Part shown: piece by piece, positions 44,531 to 55,084 of the stretch
Layout: every line of letters starts with the position of its first letter
How positions within the stretch are numbered: the first letter of the stretch is position 1
Assembly: GCF_943734655.1 (NCBI RefSeq)
Contig: NC_071355.1
Span: 217,953,027 to 218,017,026 of the forward strand
Reading direction: 5' to 3'
DNA length: 64,000 nt
DNA from: Sabethes cyaneus
Taxonomy: Eukaryota > Arthropoda > Insecta > Diptera > Culicidae
Position numbers and translations under genes: made by a program
Notes under the pieces: model-generated
Told to the model about the DNA's origin: nothing
The model's input: only the letters and a program-made list of their open reading frames with translations
The model's database searches: none

Positions 44531-45114
44531 CCCCTTTTACCAACTACAGTGTTTTGTTTTCCTTATGTCGAGGAACATATGTACAACATTTTATGAAGAA
44601 CTTATAGTGACATACTGAGTGACGTTTCGTTTGGCGGTGCAGCATCGTTTGCTATTGTGCCTCGCTCGTTGCAAAAAAAAAACAAACATTTTTTTTTTAG
44701 TTTGTACTTGTCTCCGACTGATACGCAGTCGAACGTAAAACTTATTTGTTAGAAAGTAGTGACGAAGCGTAAGTTGCGAAGAATGACTTGAATTTGAATA
44801 CAAATAGTATGGCATTTTCAATATAATGAGATTGTGTCTTTGTACTTTTTAACTATTCGAAAGACTTTGATGCATCAAACTTCGCCAAATTTAGAACTAA
44901 ACAGGTAGATTTGTCTAAACGTTGGCCAATAAAAGATAGTTGCGCGGTAGTAAATATACTTACGTGCCAACGGTTTCGAATCGTAGTTTTGGCAGGTTTT
45001 GGGAAAGTTTGTCTGCATCGGCGAGTTTCTCAGAATTCCCTACGAAGGAAGTATCAGCGTACACTTAACCCGCGACATCAGTACAACATTAGTTAGTTGA
45101 CGAAAATCATTCAA

Positions 45115-45640
45115 AATAGCTTTGCGCAACTTTTCCTGGCAATTTTTACGTATGGCTAAAGTGTTGAAGATGAAAGACGAAACCAAAACCCATTCCACCG
45201 TTCGCTAGTTGCAGATAGTCAAACGCATACTGAAAAATCCTGTGTCCTATCTCACCAGTTTTCGATATCTCACGATCTTGGACGTAAAACTGTTCCTCAG
45301 CTATCAGATCAATATCAACCAAAAACTGCCTACAGAATCGTAGTCGCCAACTTTGCCTCGTCTGCAACCTATTCGTTCAATGCATCGGCTGAAGTGCCTC
45401 AAAGAAGCATTCTTGGTCCAATACTAACTATACAATTTGTTCACGTCGGACATTCTTGTTTTACCTGCTGGAGGACTACTATCACTGTTTGCAGATGATT
45501 CCACCGCATGCTGTATGCTAAAAGGCAAATCAAAGCTATTGTGAAGAGCTCCAGAGTTATCTAAATCCACTCGCGAATTATCCAGCCGAGTGGAATAACC
45601 GCATGAATGCGCCGGAAACATAAACTATGCAAAACCTAAG
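45115..45640 (+). pseudogene. Jockey-like RT fragment
   Basis: Broken plus-strand frames give LQIVKRILKNPVSYLTSF (RT3/RT4 spacer), VPQRSILGPILTIQ-type text near 45400 (RT4 with substitutions), YNLFTSDILVLPAGGLLSLF and the catalytic FADDSTACCMLKGKS (near 45480-45530), then AEWNNRMNAPET. These follow the order of Jockey-type palm and thumb blocks. Multiple stops and frameshifts. It is directly followed by the ORF1-type repeat at 45628. Confidence 0.65.
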
Positions 45641-45855
45641 TCACTGCCACAAAGAATTGCACAAGTCTTCATTGTTTAACTAAGTTAATCTGACTGGCTG
45701 TTTTCAGCAGTCAGTCAGTCAGGACTTGAAACGCGGTCGGAATCAAGATGACAACGATGATTGCCGACACGATGGCGCACCGAACTGTTTATATCATTCT
45801 TCGCAACGGCAGCACAATGTATGCTGCCGAGATGGTAGGGTAAGGAACGAGTTAA
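45628..45855 (+). pseudogene. Second copy of the Jockey-like ORF1-associated sequence
   Basis: Matches 6828-7030 in order: CACTGCCACAAAGAATTGC, CAAGTCTTCATTGTTTAACT, CGACACGATGGCGCACCG, then CTTCGCAACGGCAGCAC, TGTATGCTGCCGAGATGG. The zinc-knuckle part is not present here. The frame is closed by stops. Confidence 0.6.
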
Positions 45856-45859
45856 GCAG

Positions 45860-47345
45860 TGTCACCTATTTTAATCAGTTGAACATAAATGAGCCGAAAA
45901 TGCACTTTTTTATTCATATTTTCAAAATCTTTTGATAGGATCATCTCCACAAATCACTTAACCATACATTTGATTCACACAAACACAATTTATTGGGTTT
46001 CCGACAAGAAATATGATGAATTAAAAATTGTTGTCCAAAAACATACATTTTTCAGCTGCTGAAGGCAATCGCCACCTCGCTACTAACGAATCCATCACAT
46101 TTTTCAGCACTGATTACAACCACTCTAAAAGTCAAGCACTCAATTGTCACGTACCATATTATTCACTCTCTTTTTTCATATTATCTAAGGCTTTGTCACT
46201 AGCCGAAAGTTTTATTATTTTCTAACAAAACTGAAAACAAATTCTGAATTGACGGAACCTGTTCACCAGTAGCAGCTGCTGCAGCACAACTGATGAACGA
46301 TCGTGCTGCCAAGACACTGTTTCGCTCCTGGAAATAAGAATTTTAAGTTTGAAATTAACTGAAACCTCCTATGGTGAAAACGTAGTTCAATACTTTCAAG
46401 AGAAATGTATGTTCATAATTAATTTTTCTTTATTAAAAACAACACAAAAGACAGCTTTTTCAATAATTTTCGAAGGTTTTCTCAGTGATTTAATAAAGCA
46501 ACGATGTGTTTCAATGTTATTTGCTTTGACGACACTGTTCTGAGTCGGATCGTTTGTACTGCTATATGTTTACCTCTTTTGTTCTCCCACCATCCTTATG
46601 AACAGCGAGTGAGACGTCAAACTCGCAGTTTCCCATAAGAACACCAAAGAATAAAAGAGACGACGAATACCGTTTGCCGAACCGCACCGAGTGTATGCCC
46701 CGATAAACAATTTAGACAGATGGCATTTTACGCATCTATGCCGATACGCTATGCCGATTACGTATCAGATGCCGATTAGTAGGCCGCGGATAGGAACGCG
46801 AACTTACTGAATAGGGGGAAAAGTTCAAGGGATTTTTTAAGGGGACGTATATTCAGATTTCAGGATTGCTTAAAAAAGCACCTTGCGGGTGAAAATGGGT
46901 TCGGTCTGTTCAAAATTAGTTCCGCCGCTCCAACTTTTAAAGCGAAAAATCAAGAGTTTAGCTCAACAATAGTGTCTTTCAATGGTAACAGCTTGAAGAA
47001 CTAAATATAGCAAAAAGATTGGTATGCTGATATCCCCCACTTAGTCAACCCATCGCTTGTAATAAGGTAAAACAACTGTGACCCGCTTAGACTGCTTGAA
47101 ACTAGTTCTTTACCCTATATTGCGCGAGGCATATTCTGTTAGCAATTCCGAAATTCGCTGTAATTCGCTGTGTTCGACACTAGTAAGAACACAGATTACT
47201 GGTACCTAGTTAGGTGTACTTGGTGAAAACAAACGGATGTTCTAACGCATTTCCCCCATAGCAATCACTTTTTTCTGACAGGAAACACAAGTTTCTGGGT
47301 CTTTCTGCTTTGAAGATGATTCGACTCGTAGGGCAAGGCTTAAGG
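45860..47345. other. Unrecognised stretch
   Basis: No gene was identified. A short echo of the ORF1-type repeat (TATTGCGCGAGGCATATTCT) is at about 47118. 46700-46790 has a repeated ATGCCGATTACGTATC-like word. Confidence 0.3.
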
Positions 47346-47350
47346 GCAAC

Positions 47351-47542
47351 TTAGGCGTCACGCAACTGCTGCTTTTGTCTTTCCAGCAATTCCTTCTGGT
47401 CTTTCCAGTAATTTTTTTCACACGCTATGTTGTATCTCTCTGGATCCGCAGGATTCTCTGACTGAGGGCTTTGCCAAGGTGATGCTATTGAATTTTCCAG
47501 TCGAAGTTCATCTACTTCTTGTTCATTTCTCTTTACATTCAT
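47351..47542 (-). CDS. Unknown 63-codon coding-like frame
   Basis: Encodes a hydrophilic, helix-prone peptide: NEQEVDELRLENSIASPW, then PADPERYNIACEKNYWKDQK and ELLERQKQQLRDA, ending at a TGA or TAA at 47351. The balanced composition, and the Glu/Lys/Gln-rich helix with a Cys and two aromatic residues, look like the C-terminus of a real small protein. The start at 47542 lies only 15-20 bases from the RT fragment at 47555, so the 5' part may have been cut by that element. No family is recognised; it could be a retropseudogene fragment or last exon. Confidence 0.32.
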   Translation of the reverse strand: MNVKRNEQEVDELRLENSIASPWQSPQSENPADPERYNIACEKNYWKDQKELLERQKQQLRDA

Positions 47543-47554
47543 AACACAACATAA

Positions 47555-48250
47555 ATCAGGTGTACCTCAAGGTAGCCCGCTAGGCCCTCTCCTTTTCATC
47601 ATTTTTTTTTCAATGACACAGAAATGGTTACGGACTAGTTTACACCGATGACTTAAAGATCTATCTGACAATTCATTGCATCGAGGATTGTTATCACCTC
47701 CAGATTTTACTAGATAAATTCGTGATGTGGTGTAAACTCTTTAATAATAAGCACTGATAAGTGCCAACTGATTACGTTTCTCCAAATTCAAATGTCAATT
47801 ATTTTGAGTATAGCACTGATGGGTAAGCACTAAACAGAGTCGACTACGTTAAACGACTACGATCTTGGCGTTATTCTGGACCGTAAGCTGACGTTTGACA
47901 GATATCGCAAAGAAATCGTTTCTAAGGAAAGTGTAAAAATTAGACTGGGCTTCAAGAATGCTCATTGTTTGGAAAACGTTGTACGTATGTTGCTCCCTAG
48001 TACGTCCCCTACTGAACTGTATGGTTTGTACTTCACACCAGCTCACATGGAACTTGCGAATCGAGCGTGTGCAGATATGTTTTCTACGTCTGGCATTAAA
48101 GGACCTACCCTGCCGAGATCCCAATAACCTCCCTTTTAAATCGGATTGATGTCATCTGGTTGCACTGAACACGCTTGTCGCGGGGTCGCAAGCTACAGCA
48201 GATATTACTCATGGCCAAAATGCTGAATTTTGTCAGATAATAAGAGTAAA
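47555..48250 (+). pseudogene. CR1/Jockey-superfamily RT and thumb fragment
   Basis: Starts with SGVPQGSPLGPLLFIIF (RT4), continues in another phase with LVYTDDLKIYL-type text (the YADD box with Ala to Thr) and VMWCKLFN. It then gives DLGVILDRKLTFDRYRKEIV (47865-47925) and RVQICFLRLALKDLPCRDPN (48085-48130) from the thumb and C-terminal region. At least four frameshifts and stops. The wording is close to the LINE at 33859-35736 (DLGVILDSKLTF), so it is probably an older member of a related family. Confidence 0.75.
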
Positions 48251-48309
48251 TATAATAAAATAAAGAAATGGCCCGTGCATATTTAGATCCTGGCACACTA
48301 AATGCGGAT

Positions 48310-49335
48310 TATATTTATCAATGGTCGTATCAAGCAATTTCATTCGTCTATGGTCTTACCTCACCATATCATTTCATTTAACTATGGTCGTACCAAACCA
48401 TATACTTCATCAACAATGATCGTTTCAAACATTTGAATCATCTATGGTCTTACCGAACCTACTGAATACAGCAGGATTTCGAATTTGGCAACAAATGCGT
48501 GTCACCTATGTCTAAGAGGTCAACCACGATCCCTTCGTAGCAGAATGTTCCTCCAAGTACTGTTTCGAAGAACAAATTATGCAGCAAACGGGGCCATCGT
48601 CGGGCTACAACGAGTTTTCAGCCAAGTGTCAGCTGGATTCGACTTCCACCTAAATCGTAGGACTATTCTTGGGATCATTTCGAATATTTTTCGTACAAGT
48701 TAGACTAAATTATCATTAGGTCAACAATATGTCTGTTGGTCTAAACAATAAATAAGGATTTTAAGTAAGTTTAAGTTTTAAATAACTTTTTTGATCGAAA
48801 GATATTGTACATAAATGTGTCAAAAATTGACTAATTACCATTGATCAACTATTTGTTGATGTTTGCCAACGTTTTATATTTGAAAAGCTTGGAAAGCTGT
48901 CTTTTGACACCCTGCGGTAAGACGTAGTCCTACGTTAATGAAAATATTAATGTTCCAAATATTCTACAACTACATTTTTTGTATGCACACACTGATGACA
49001 TCATTTTTCGTCATTTAGAATAAGTACGTGAATACTGATAGATATTTAAGCATATTTTTAGAAGTAAAATATGTTGTGTCGCCAAAAATGAGTTCATTTG
49101 TTGCCAAAATCGGTTCGTGACAAAATTAAAATCCCACTGAACATTATTCAATTATGATCGTATCGAATCAGTTAATAGGGACCATAGATGAAGGTCGTAC
49201 CAAACCATACACTTCATCTACAATGATCGTACCAAACCATTTAAAACATCTATGATCATACCGAACCTATCATACCATATCATACCTATAATTCATCAAC
49301 AATGATCGTACCAAATCATTTCCCAACACATATAA
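48310..49335. repeat. Two clusters of a ~24-bp repeat (TCATCTATGGTCGTACCAAA type)
   Basis: Cluster 1 (48318-48460) and cluster 2 (49150-49325) contain at least five units each of the form CATCTATGGTCGTACCAAAC or CATCTACAATGATCGTACC, separated by about 700 bases without the repeat. Both have the same orientation. They could be terminal direct repeats or subterminal arrays of an unknown element. Confidence 0.6.
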
Positions 49336-49480
49336 CACCTACGTTGCGAACAATTGTTGTGAACAGGACAAACCCATTATATGAGTATCGAAACTCGATT
49401 TGCCATATTTTCTGTAAAGAGTCAAAACTAAACACTTGTCTGGGTTGGAATTTAGGTTACCATTGAAGCAAAAAAAATTC

Positions 49481-49710
49481 TAGTCATCTATGTCAAGTGG
49501 TAATTTGAGGAAGTTAACGCCAGTCTTTATTTGTAAGAATATTTTTACATCGTCCGCATATATTAAAATTTTAGAATTGGACACCATATCTGAAAGTTTA
49601 TGCATCATCAGCACAAATATCAACGGATCCAGATGAGTACCTCGAGGCACTTTCAAATTAAAAACAAATAAAGCGGTTACATTTGCCAATTTTTGCATAC
49701 TGAACTCCAT
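49481..49710 (-). pseudogene. CR1/Jockey-superfamily RT fragment
   Basis: The minus-strand frame encodes KVPRGTHLDPLIFVLMMHKL and SKILIYADDVKIFLQIK, i.e. the RT4 block (VPQGSHLGPLLF, with two changes) and an intact catalytic YADD box. About 70 codons. No flanking RT blocks are found. Opposite orientation to 47555-48250. Confidence 0.8.
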
Positions 49711-49927
49711 ACTTTAACTATTAAGAAGTAAAGCCCATCGAAATATTCAAAATTGTTATAAGTGTATTGTTTTTTATTTGTTACCTTGATAGCCAAAGCC
49801 AAATCTTTCCGAAACAAATATTTTAGGCACATTCTACCCAGGCTAGTTTTCGAAAGAAATTTCTTAGTAGTTGTTCAGCATGAGTTGGCTGCCAAGTCTG
49901 TCGAATAAAGTAAAGCCTTGGGCATAA

Positions 49928-50111
49928 GACGCTGGTGTAATAAGCCAGTCGTCGTATGTTCGAATCTTGGATGGGAGAGGCTGTTAGAGTCAATAGGATC
50001 GTAGTACTGACACCGCACTGTCCTGTATTCTAACAGCTGGTTGCGAAATCTGTCGTATAAAAACAGAAGGTCAAATTTCGATAACGGAATTAACACCCAG
50101 GCTTTACTTGT
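49928..50111 (+). mobile_element. tRNA-derived SINE, copy 3 (5'-truncated)
   Basis: Flanked by a perfect 10-base duplication TTGGGCATAA (49918-49927 and 50112-50121). It starts within the A-box region (GACGCTGGTGTAATAAGCC), has an intact B box GTTCGAATC at 49958-49966 and the family body, and ends CACCCAGGCTTTACTTG. Confidence 0.88.
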
Positions 50112-50125
50112 TTGGGCATAAACGT

Positions 50126-50190
50126 CGCTGAGATTTGACCCTTCTTTATCGACCGACTTCACAACCGGTGATTAGAATACAGGACAATTA
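50126..50190 (-). mobile_element. SINE body fragment, inverted
   Basis: GATTTGACCCTTCTTTATCG, then ACCGACTTCACAACCGG and TAGAATACAGGACAATT follow the inverted body of the SINE family. It lies immediately next to copy 3 in opposite orientation. Confidence 0.65.
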
Positions 50191-50199
50191 CTACAATTT

Positions 50200-52200
50200 A
50201 AAGTAATACCCAAAAACATTGTTGATGTCGCAGATAAATTTGCATGTTGTTACAAGTTTTATAACAGCCCTTTCTGGATTTAATGAAAATACTGGACATT
50301 GATCGCATTACAGTTTGATAGTATTATAAACGCATCAATTTAAATAAAGTTATTTCATGTAATAATCATGATACTCTATTTAATTTGCGATTATATTCAT
50401 GCTCTGTAATCATTATTTTATCGCTGCCTTAACATTATGGAATATTTGTTATTTTTACTTGACCATCCCTACCAAGCCGTAGTTCAGAACCCACCAACTC
50501 GGGCTTTGATTTATTCCCCAAGCTAACGCCGTGCTTCCGTTTCACGCTCGATGGGAAAATAAACATCGCGTAATAATGATTTATGGCCATTATTAATATT
50601 GATAACAACAGCAACAAAATAGATCGTTCAACTATCTTTTCCACTTACATAAATGCTACCGTGGTTACAGCACGGACCCACGCGCGGTGGGCCTGTCTTC
50701 GAGTTGGGGTCTTGCCGCCTGCCGCTTATGCTGTTTATGGTTGTTCGCTGGCAACTTTAGTTTTATGGCGGTTTCCGCTACGACGGGCTCACATATACCT
50801 ACCCATACGCACACACGCTGTTGTATGTTTTATTTTTCCTTGGCCTGTCATCGTCGCACGGGGAAAACCCCCGGGGGTCTCGGAGCCAGCGTAAAACTCC
50901 ACAAATCTAGTCGACAGAAAATACACGCACCAACCATTCGGGTGCAGACAATTGATGGCCGGTCTCTTCCCGTCGTAAAGTTTCCGCTGTAATGGATTTC
51001 ACGATGGATGACGGCAGCCACGGACCCGGTCCGGCTCAGCTCGGCGGAAGTGGCCGGCCAACCAAAGACCGAAGACATTACCGGTGCTGCTGGCTCGTAT
51101 ATGTATGGACTGGATGCTTCATTAATACTGCACGAAGCACGAACCCGAAGCGCCATGGCAGCAGCAGCAGCAGCAGTGGGCAAAAGACTTTTTCAGTTTA
51201 AAATCTATGAGTGTTTGCTGCTGATGGTGCTGTCCGGATAAAGGACGAGTGAGAACACTACCGACGCAGGGCGCCGGTTGTTCATGCTTCATCAGTCTGT
51301 TTTATACTGGATCGTTGCCAGTTGGTACCTACCTACCTAGCCATTGATTTTATTGATTCTCTACCTTTCCGTTTGAATGATTGGTTATTGCAGCAGCAGC
51401 ATTAACTGACAGTTGAACATCGGTCATTTGAGATGGTTGCACTTTGGTAGTTTTTTATATTTATAAACATTTCACTCGCTGCGTTGGAAATGCTATAATG
51501 AGATCAATCAATCAAGTCGCTTGTTAATTTTGACAAGGAAACAAATTGCGGTAATTTAGCAAAATGTTCAAATATGTATATTGTATAGACTGCCTGTCAA
51601 TTTTTTTAATTAGTATGTCCGCTATAATTGGGTACATTTGTAGGAAAATAATCTGAGCTCGCTTAATCTCTTCCTTTCTGGGTGGTATTTCACCAACCAA
51701 CGCCGTAAAGAGAATATTTCAGGAATAAATCTTGCAGCTTTGATGTACAAAGCAGCGTACGATGAAACGTAAATCAGCAGCCAATTAAAAGGAAAAATAG
51801 GAAAGGAATAAGCTTAGTGTTGAGTCGAGCATGTATGCATGAAAACTTTGGAAAATCCATGAAATAGAGTTTGACGTAGGATTATGTTCGAGCTTTCGAC
51901 ATTCGTTTCTGTTTCGAGGCTGAAAATGAACTATTTTATACTGAATATTTTGTGTACGAATGGGGATAATAGTACCAGGTAAGTCATAAAAAGGGTCTAA
52001 AAAATCTTGCTCATTTGGCTACCAACCAATGGGGTAGCAGGCGCATAGCGCCGTAAATACAAAAGATAAGATAATAATTAACTCTACAATTGCCTTCTAC
52101 ACTACTTGTTCGAATTCTTTTTCGTTGAGGTGCTGTAGTCAAATGAGCATCTACTGAGGAAGAATTCGAAAATGAAGCCTGGTAAGAATTCGTACGAAAG
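50200..52200. other. Unrecognised stretch, partly GC-rich
   Basis: 50640-51290 is GC-richer, with a short (GCA)n run near 51153-51175 and CpG-rich words, and frames up to 111 codons overlap on both strands. No domain is recognised. This is the best place in the second half of the window to look for an unannotated exon or promoter, but no gene can be supported. Confidence 0.3.
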
Positions 52201-52204
52201 TAAA

Positions 52205-52435
52205 TTTTGTAACGTCCATTATGCCCACTATTTATTATGCCTACCGTCCATTATGTCTACCGTCCATAATTCCTATTGTCCATTATGCCTATTGTCCATT
52301 ATGCCTATCGTCAATTATGCCTATTGTCCATTATACCTAACATCCATTATGCCTATCGTCCATTATGCGTAACGTATTTATTCTTAACATCCATTATGTC
52401 TAACGTCCGAATGCCTATCGTCTGTATGGCTAATG
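52205..52435 (+). repeat. 16-bp tandem array, copy 3
   Basis: About fourteen units of GTCCATTATGCCTATY with 0-4 changes each, the longest and best-kept array of this family. No inverted partner or arm sequence is found beside it, and purine-rich sequence follows directly. The diverged units and absence of spacers rule out a CRISPR array. Confidence 0.92.
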
Positions 52436-52865
52436 AGATACCCTCGTTTTGCCCACCTCTACCCTCTCTTGTAGCTCTCCGGATAAAGAAACGAAAAAAG
52501 AGACAGAAGAAGAAAGAACGGAAAAGGGCATGGACGTGAAAACGGGACAAAAAGTGGCCAAACGGGATAATATAATGAAAAAAAGAAATCGCGAGAAAGA
52601 AAAATTTAAAAAATAGAAGGAAACATAACAGAATGGGAGGGAAAACGGGACATAAAAAGAAGAAAAAGAAATGGACAACAAGGCAAAGGGAAAGCATAAA
52701 AAGCAGAACGTGGAGGCTGGATAGAAAAAGATAAAGAACGGAGGAGAAAAAATGAGAGAAAAGAAAATGAGGATAAAATGGATCTGAAAGGAGATAAAAC
52801 GAGACAAATAAGGAGAAAAACGGGACAGAGAAAGAAAAAATAGGAGAGCAGGATAATGGAAAAAA

Positions 52866-53246
52866 CTTTTTGGTTGGCTTTCGGTCACGGGTTACGTGCG
52901 AAAATATTTATTTTCCGTTTACAGTCGACGTTTCGAGGGATATCCCCTCATCTTCAGGACAGCTATCAATAGTCATAAAAATACATTATGAATGTGCTAC
53001 TTTCTTTTTAGTGTAGAATAACAAGCTTTCCACAGTGCAATGACACAATGCACTTGACAAAAGAAATATTTGTATACGTTGTGAGTAGTTAAATTGTAAT
53101 CAATGTTAAACATGTATAACTTTGCAAAAAATTTTTGTTAATCAATAGCTGACCTGAAGATGAGGGGATATCCCTCGAAACGTCGACTGTAAACGGAAAA
53201 TAAATATTTTCGCACGTAACCCGTGACCGAAAGCCAACCAAAAAAT
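52866..53246. mobile_element. Inverted-repeat element B with hammerhead-like core in both arms
   Basis: The left arm (52866-52965) and right arm (53143-53246) are inverted copies over about 100 bases with only a few changes, around a 177-base AT-rich spacer. The plus-strand right arm reads CTGAAGA (53154-53160), a pairing stem GAGGG...CCCTC, GAAACGTCG (53177-53185), then CTGTAAACGG and AAAATAAATATTTTCGC. The order of parts (CTGARGA, one base, stem, GAAAYACGT or GAAACGT, then AATAAA) is the same as in element A at 23484-23680, although the stems and flanks differ. Inserted in the purine-rich block. No coding capacity. Confidence 0.8.
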
Positions 53247-54463
53247 TTTAAACAAAACAAACGGTCGTTTTTTCATTATAATGGAGAAAACAAAACAGAA
53301 AAAATCCCTCAATCAAAATTCGAAGTCAAAAGAGATAAAACGGAAAAGAAAATCAAAATGCGACATAAGATAATCAGAGGAAGAAAAGTACAGCCGAAAA
53401 TGAAAAACAGAACAGAAAAGTATGTCAAAAGCGAAAATAGTTAAAAACCGAACCCAAAAATAGAAAAAATTCGAAATGACACTTAAGACTGACACTTAAA
53501 TGAAAACGCGAGGCAGGAAAAGAGACTGAATTGGCCTGAAAACGAGGAAAAGTAGAGCAGAATAGGGATAACAAGTGGAAAATCAGAGTAAAAAAAACAA
53601 AATAGGAAAAGCAGAGAAGAGGACCGTAGAAAGAGGAAACAGCGGACAGAAAAAAGAAAAAACGAAAGAGAAAGAGAGAGAAAACGAGACACGAAAGAGA
53701 ACACGGAACTTAAAACAAGAGAAACCAAAAAGGAGAAGGAGAGTAGCCAGAGTGAAAAAAGAAAAGCGATATAGGACACAAGCAACATGGGAATATAAAA
53801 AGAAGAAAATGTAAACAGACTAAAGAACAGGGTAAAACGCAAAAGAAAAAGATGCTAAGCGGGAGATTGAAAATAATATCGGGAAGGTAACGGAATAAAG
53901 CGGACGAAAAACAGAGTATACGTGGTAGTAAAGACGGAAAACGAGGATCAAAACGAGAAAATATGGAACAACGAATACGAAAAACGAGAAGAAAAGGTGA
54001 TAAAAAGAATTTGAAAAAGACGTAAACTGGAAAAATGTAAAAAGGGAAAAGAAAAGACGGGAATGGGAAAGAAAACAAAAATCGAGTGAAAAATAAGACG
54101 AAAACAAGATTAAAAATAATTTCTTATAAGTGAAATATGAAGAACTCTAGAAAAACGGACACACAGAAGAGGAGAAAAAAAATCAATCGAAAAAGAGGAA
54201 ATACGAAAGGAAAGTAAGCGTTAAAAGATTAAAATCAGGACCAAAAATAAAAAAAAATCGAAATTAGACAGATAATGACAAATAGATGAAATAAGAAGAG
54301 AGGAAAAATGGGCCTGAGAACGAGGAAACACAAAATAGAAAAGAAATAATATGAGAAAAATCGGCGCGATAAACGGGATAGAAAAAGAAGCGATAAAAAA
54401 CAGAAAAAGAGGAAATAACGGGCAGAAAAACCGTAAAACGAGAGAGGAAAATGAAGAGTCTAA

Positions 54464-54528
54464 AAATAAAAAATAAGAAAACTTATCTAATTTAATTCTA
54501 CTAAGACGCTCCAAAAACTTCAGTCAAA
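54464..54528. repeat. Partial copy of the element A arm
   Basis: CTAAAAATAAAAAATAAGAA, ACTTATCTAATTTAATTCTA and CTAAGACGCTCCAAAAACTT match 23484-23530 and 23690-23718 joined together. The hairpin centre is missing. Confidence 0.7.
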
Positions 54529-55084
54529 ATGAAGAGTGTTATGGGACACTAGGAAAACAATAAAAGTGGTCAAGCGGGATATAAAAGGCCAGAAAAAGAC
54601 GAAAAGAAAAACAGACTAGAGGAAAAGGTAAAACGGAAGAGAGAAAGACGATAAACACGAGATGAAAAATAAAACCAAAGAGGAAAGGGAACAAGGGAAG
54701 CCAGAAGCAGAATAAACGTACCAGAAAAAAATGGCAAACGGGGACCAGAAAGAGAAAATAAGAAGAAGACTATAGTAGGACGAAAAACGAGAAGAGAAGG
54801 CGATAACGAATTAGAAAAAGACGTAAACTGAAAGAAAAGAAAAAGGAAAGAGAAGACGGAAAACGGGAAAGAAAATAACAAAAAACGAGTGAAAAATAAG
54901 ACGAATAACAGGACTGAAAATGAGAAAAATACAGAACAAGAAAAAAAAACGAAACAAAAAGTGGAAAAATTGGACTGGAAAGGAGGAAAAATGGAACAGA
55001 AAAGAGGTAAAATGTATGAGAAAATAAGACGAAAAATATCATATCTAATTTCAAGTGAAAAATACTAGAACTTTGTGTCTAATT

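Larger units (their letters stand above)
52485..55055. repeat. 2.6-kb purine-rich low-complexity block
   Basis: The plus strand is overwhelmingly A and G with isolated C/T, built from diverged units such as GAAAACGGGACAGAAAAAG and GAGGAAAAATGGAAC. The period is irregular (about 18-40). It is interrupted by element B (52866-53246) and a short piece of the element A arm (54464-54528). The Phe/Ser/Leu-rich minus-strand frames and Lys/Glu-rich plus-strand frames are consequences of the base bias, not genes. Such tracts can form triplex or other non-B DNA. Confidence 0.85.

Noticed and set aside
49928..50111. Possible tRNA gene because of the GTTCGAATC B box
   Set aside because: Cloverleaf is incomplete, and the copy has SINE body, tail and target duplication.
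52205..52435. Regular repeats resembling a CRISPR array
   Set aside because: Contiguous 16-bp diverged units without unique spacers, in a eukaryotic genome.
52353..55054. Many 90-150-codon Phe/Leu/Ser-rich minus-strand frames that look like multi-pass membrane proteins
   Set aside because: Produced by purine bias of the plus strand; overlapping in all phases, no conserved features.
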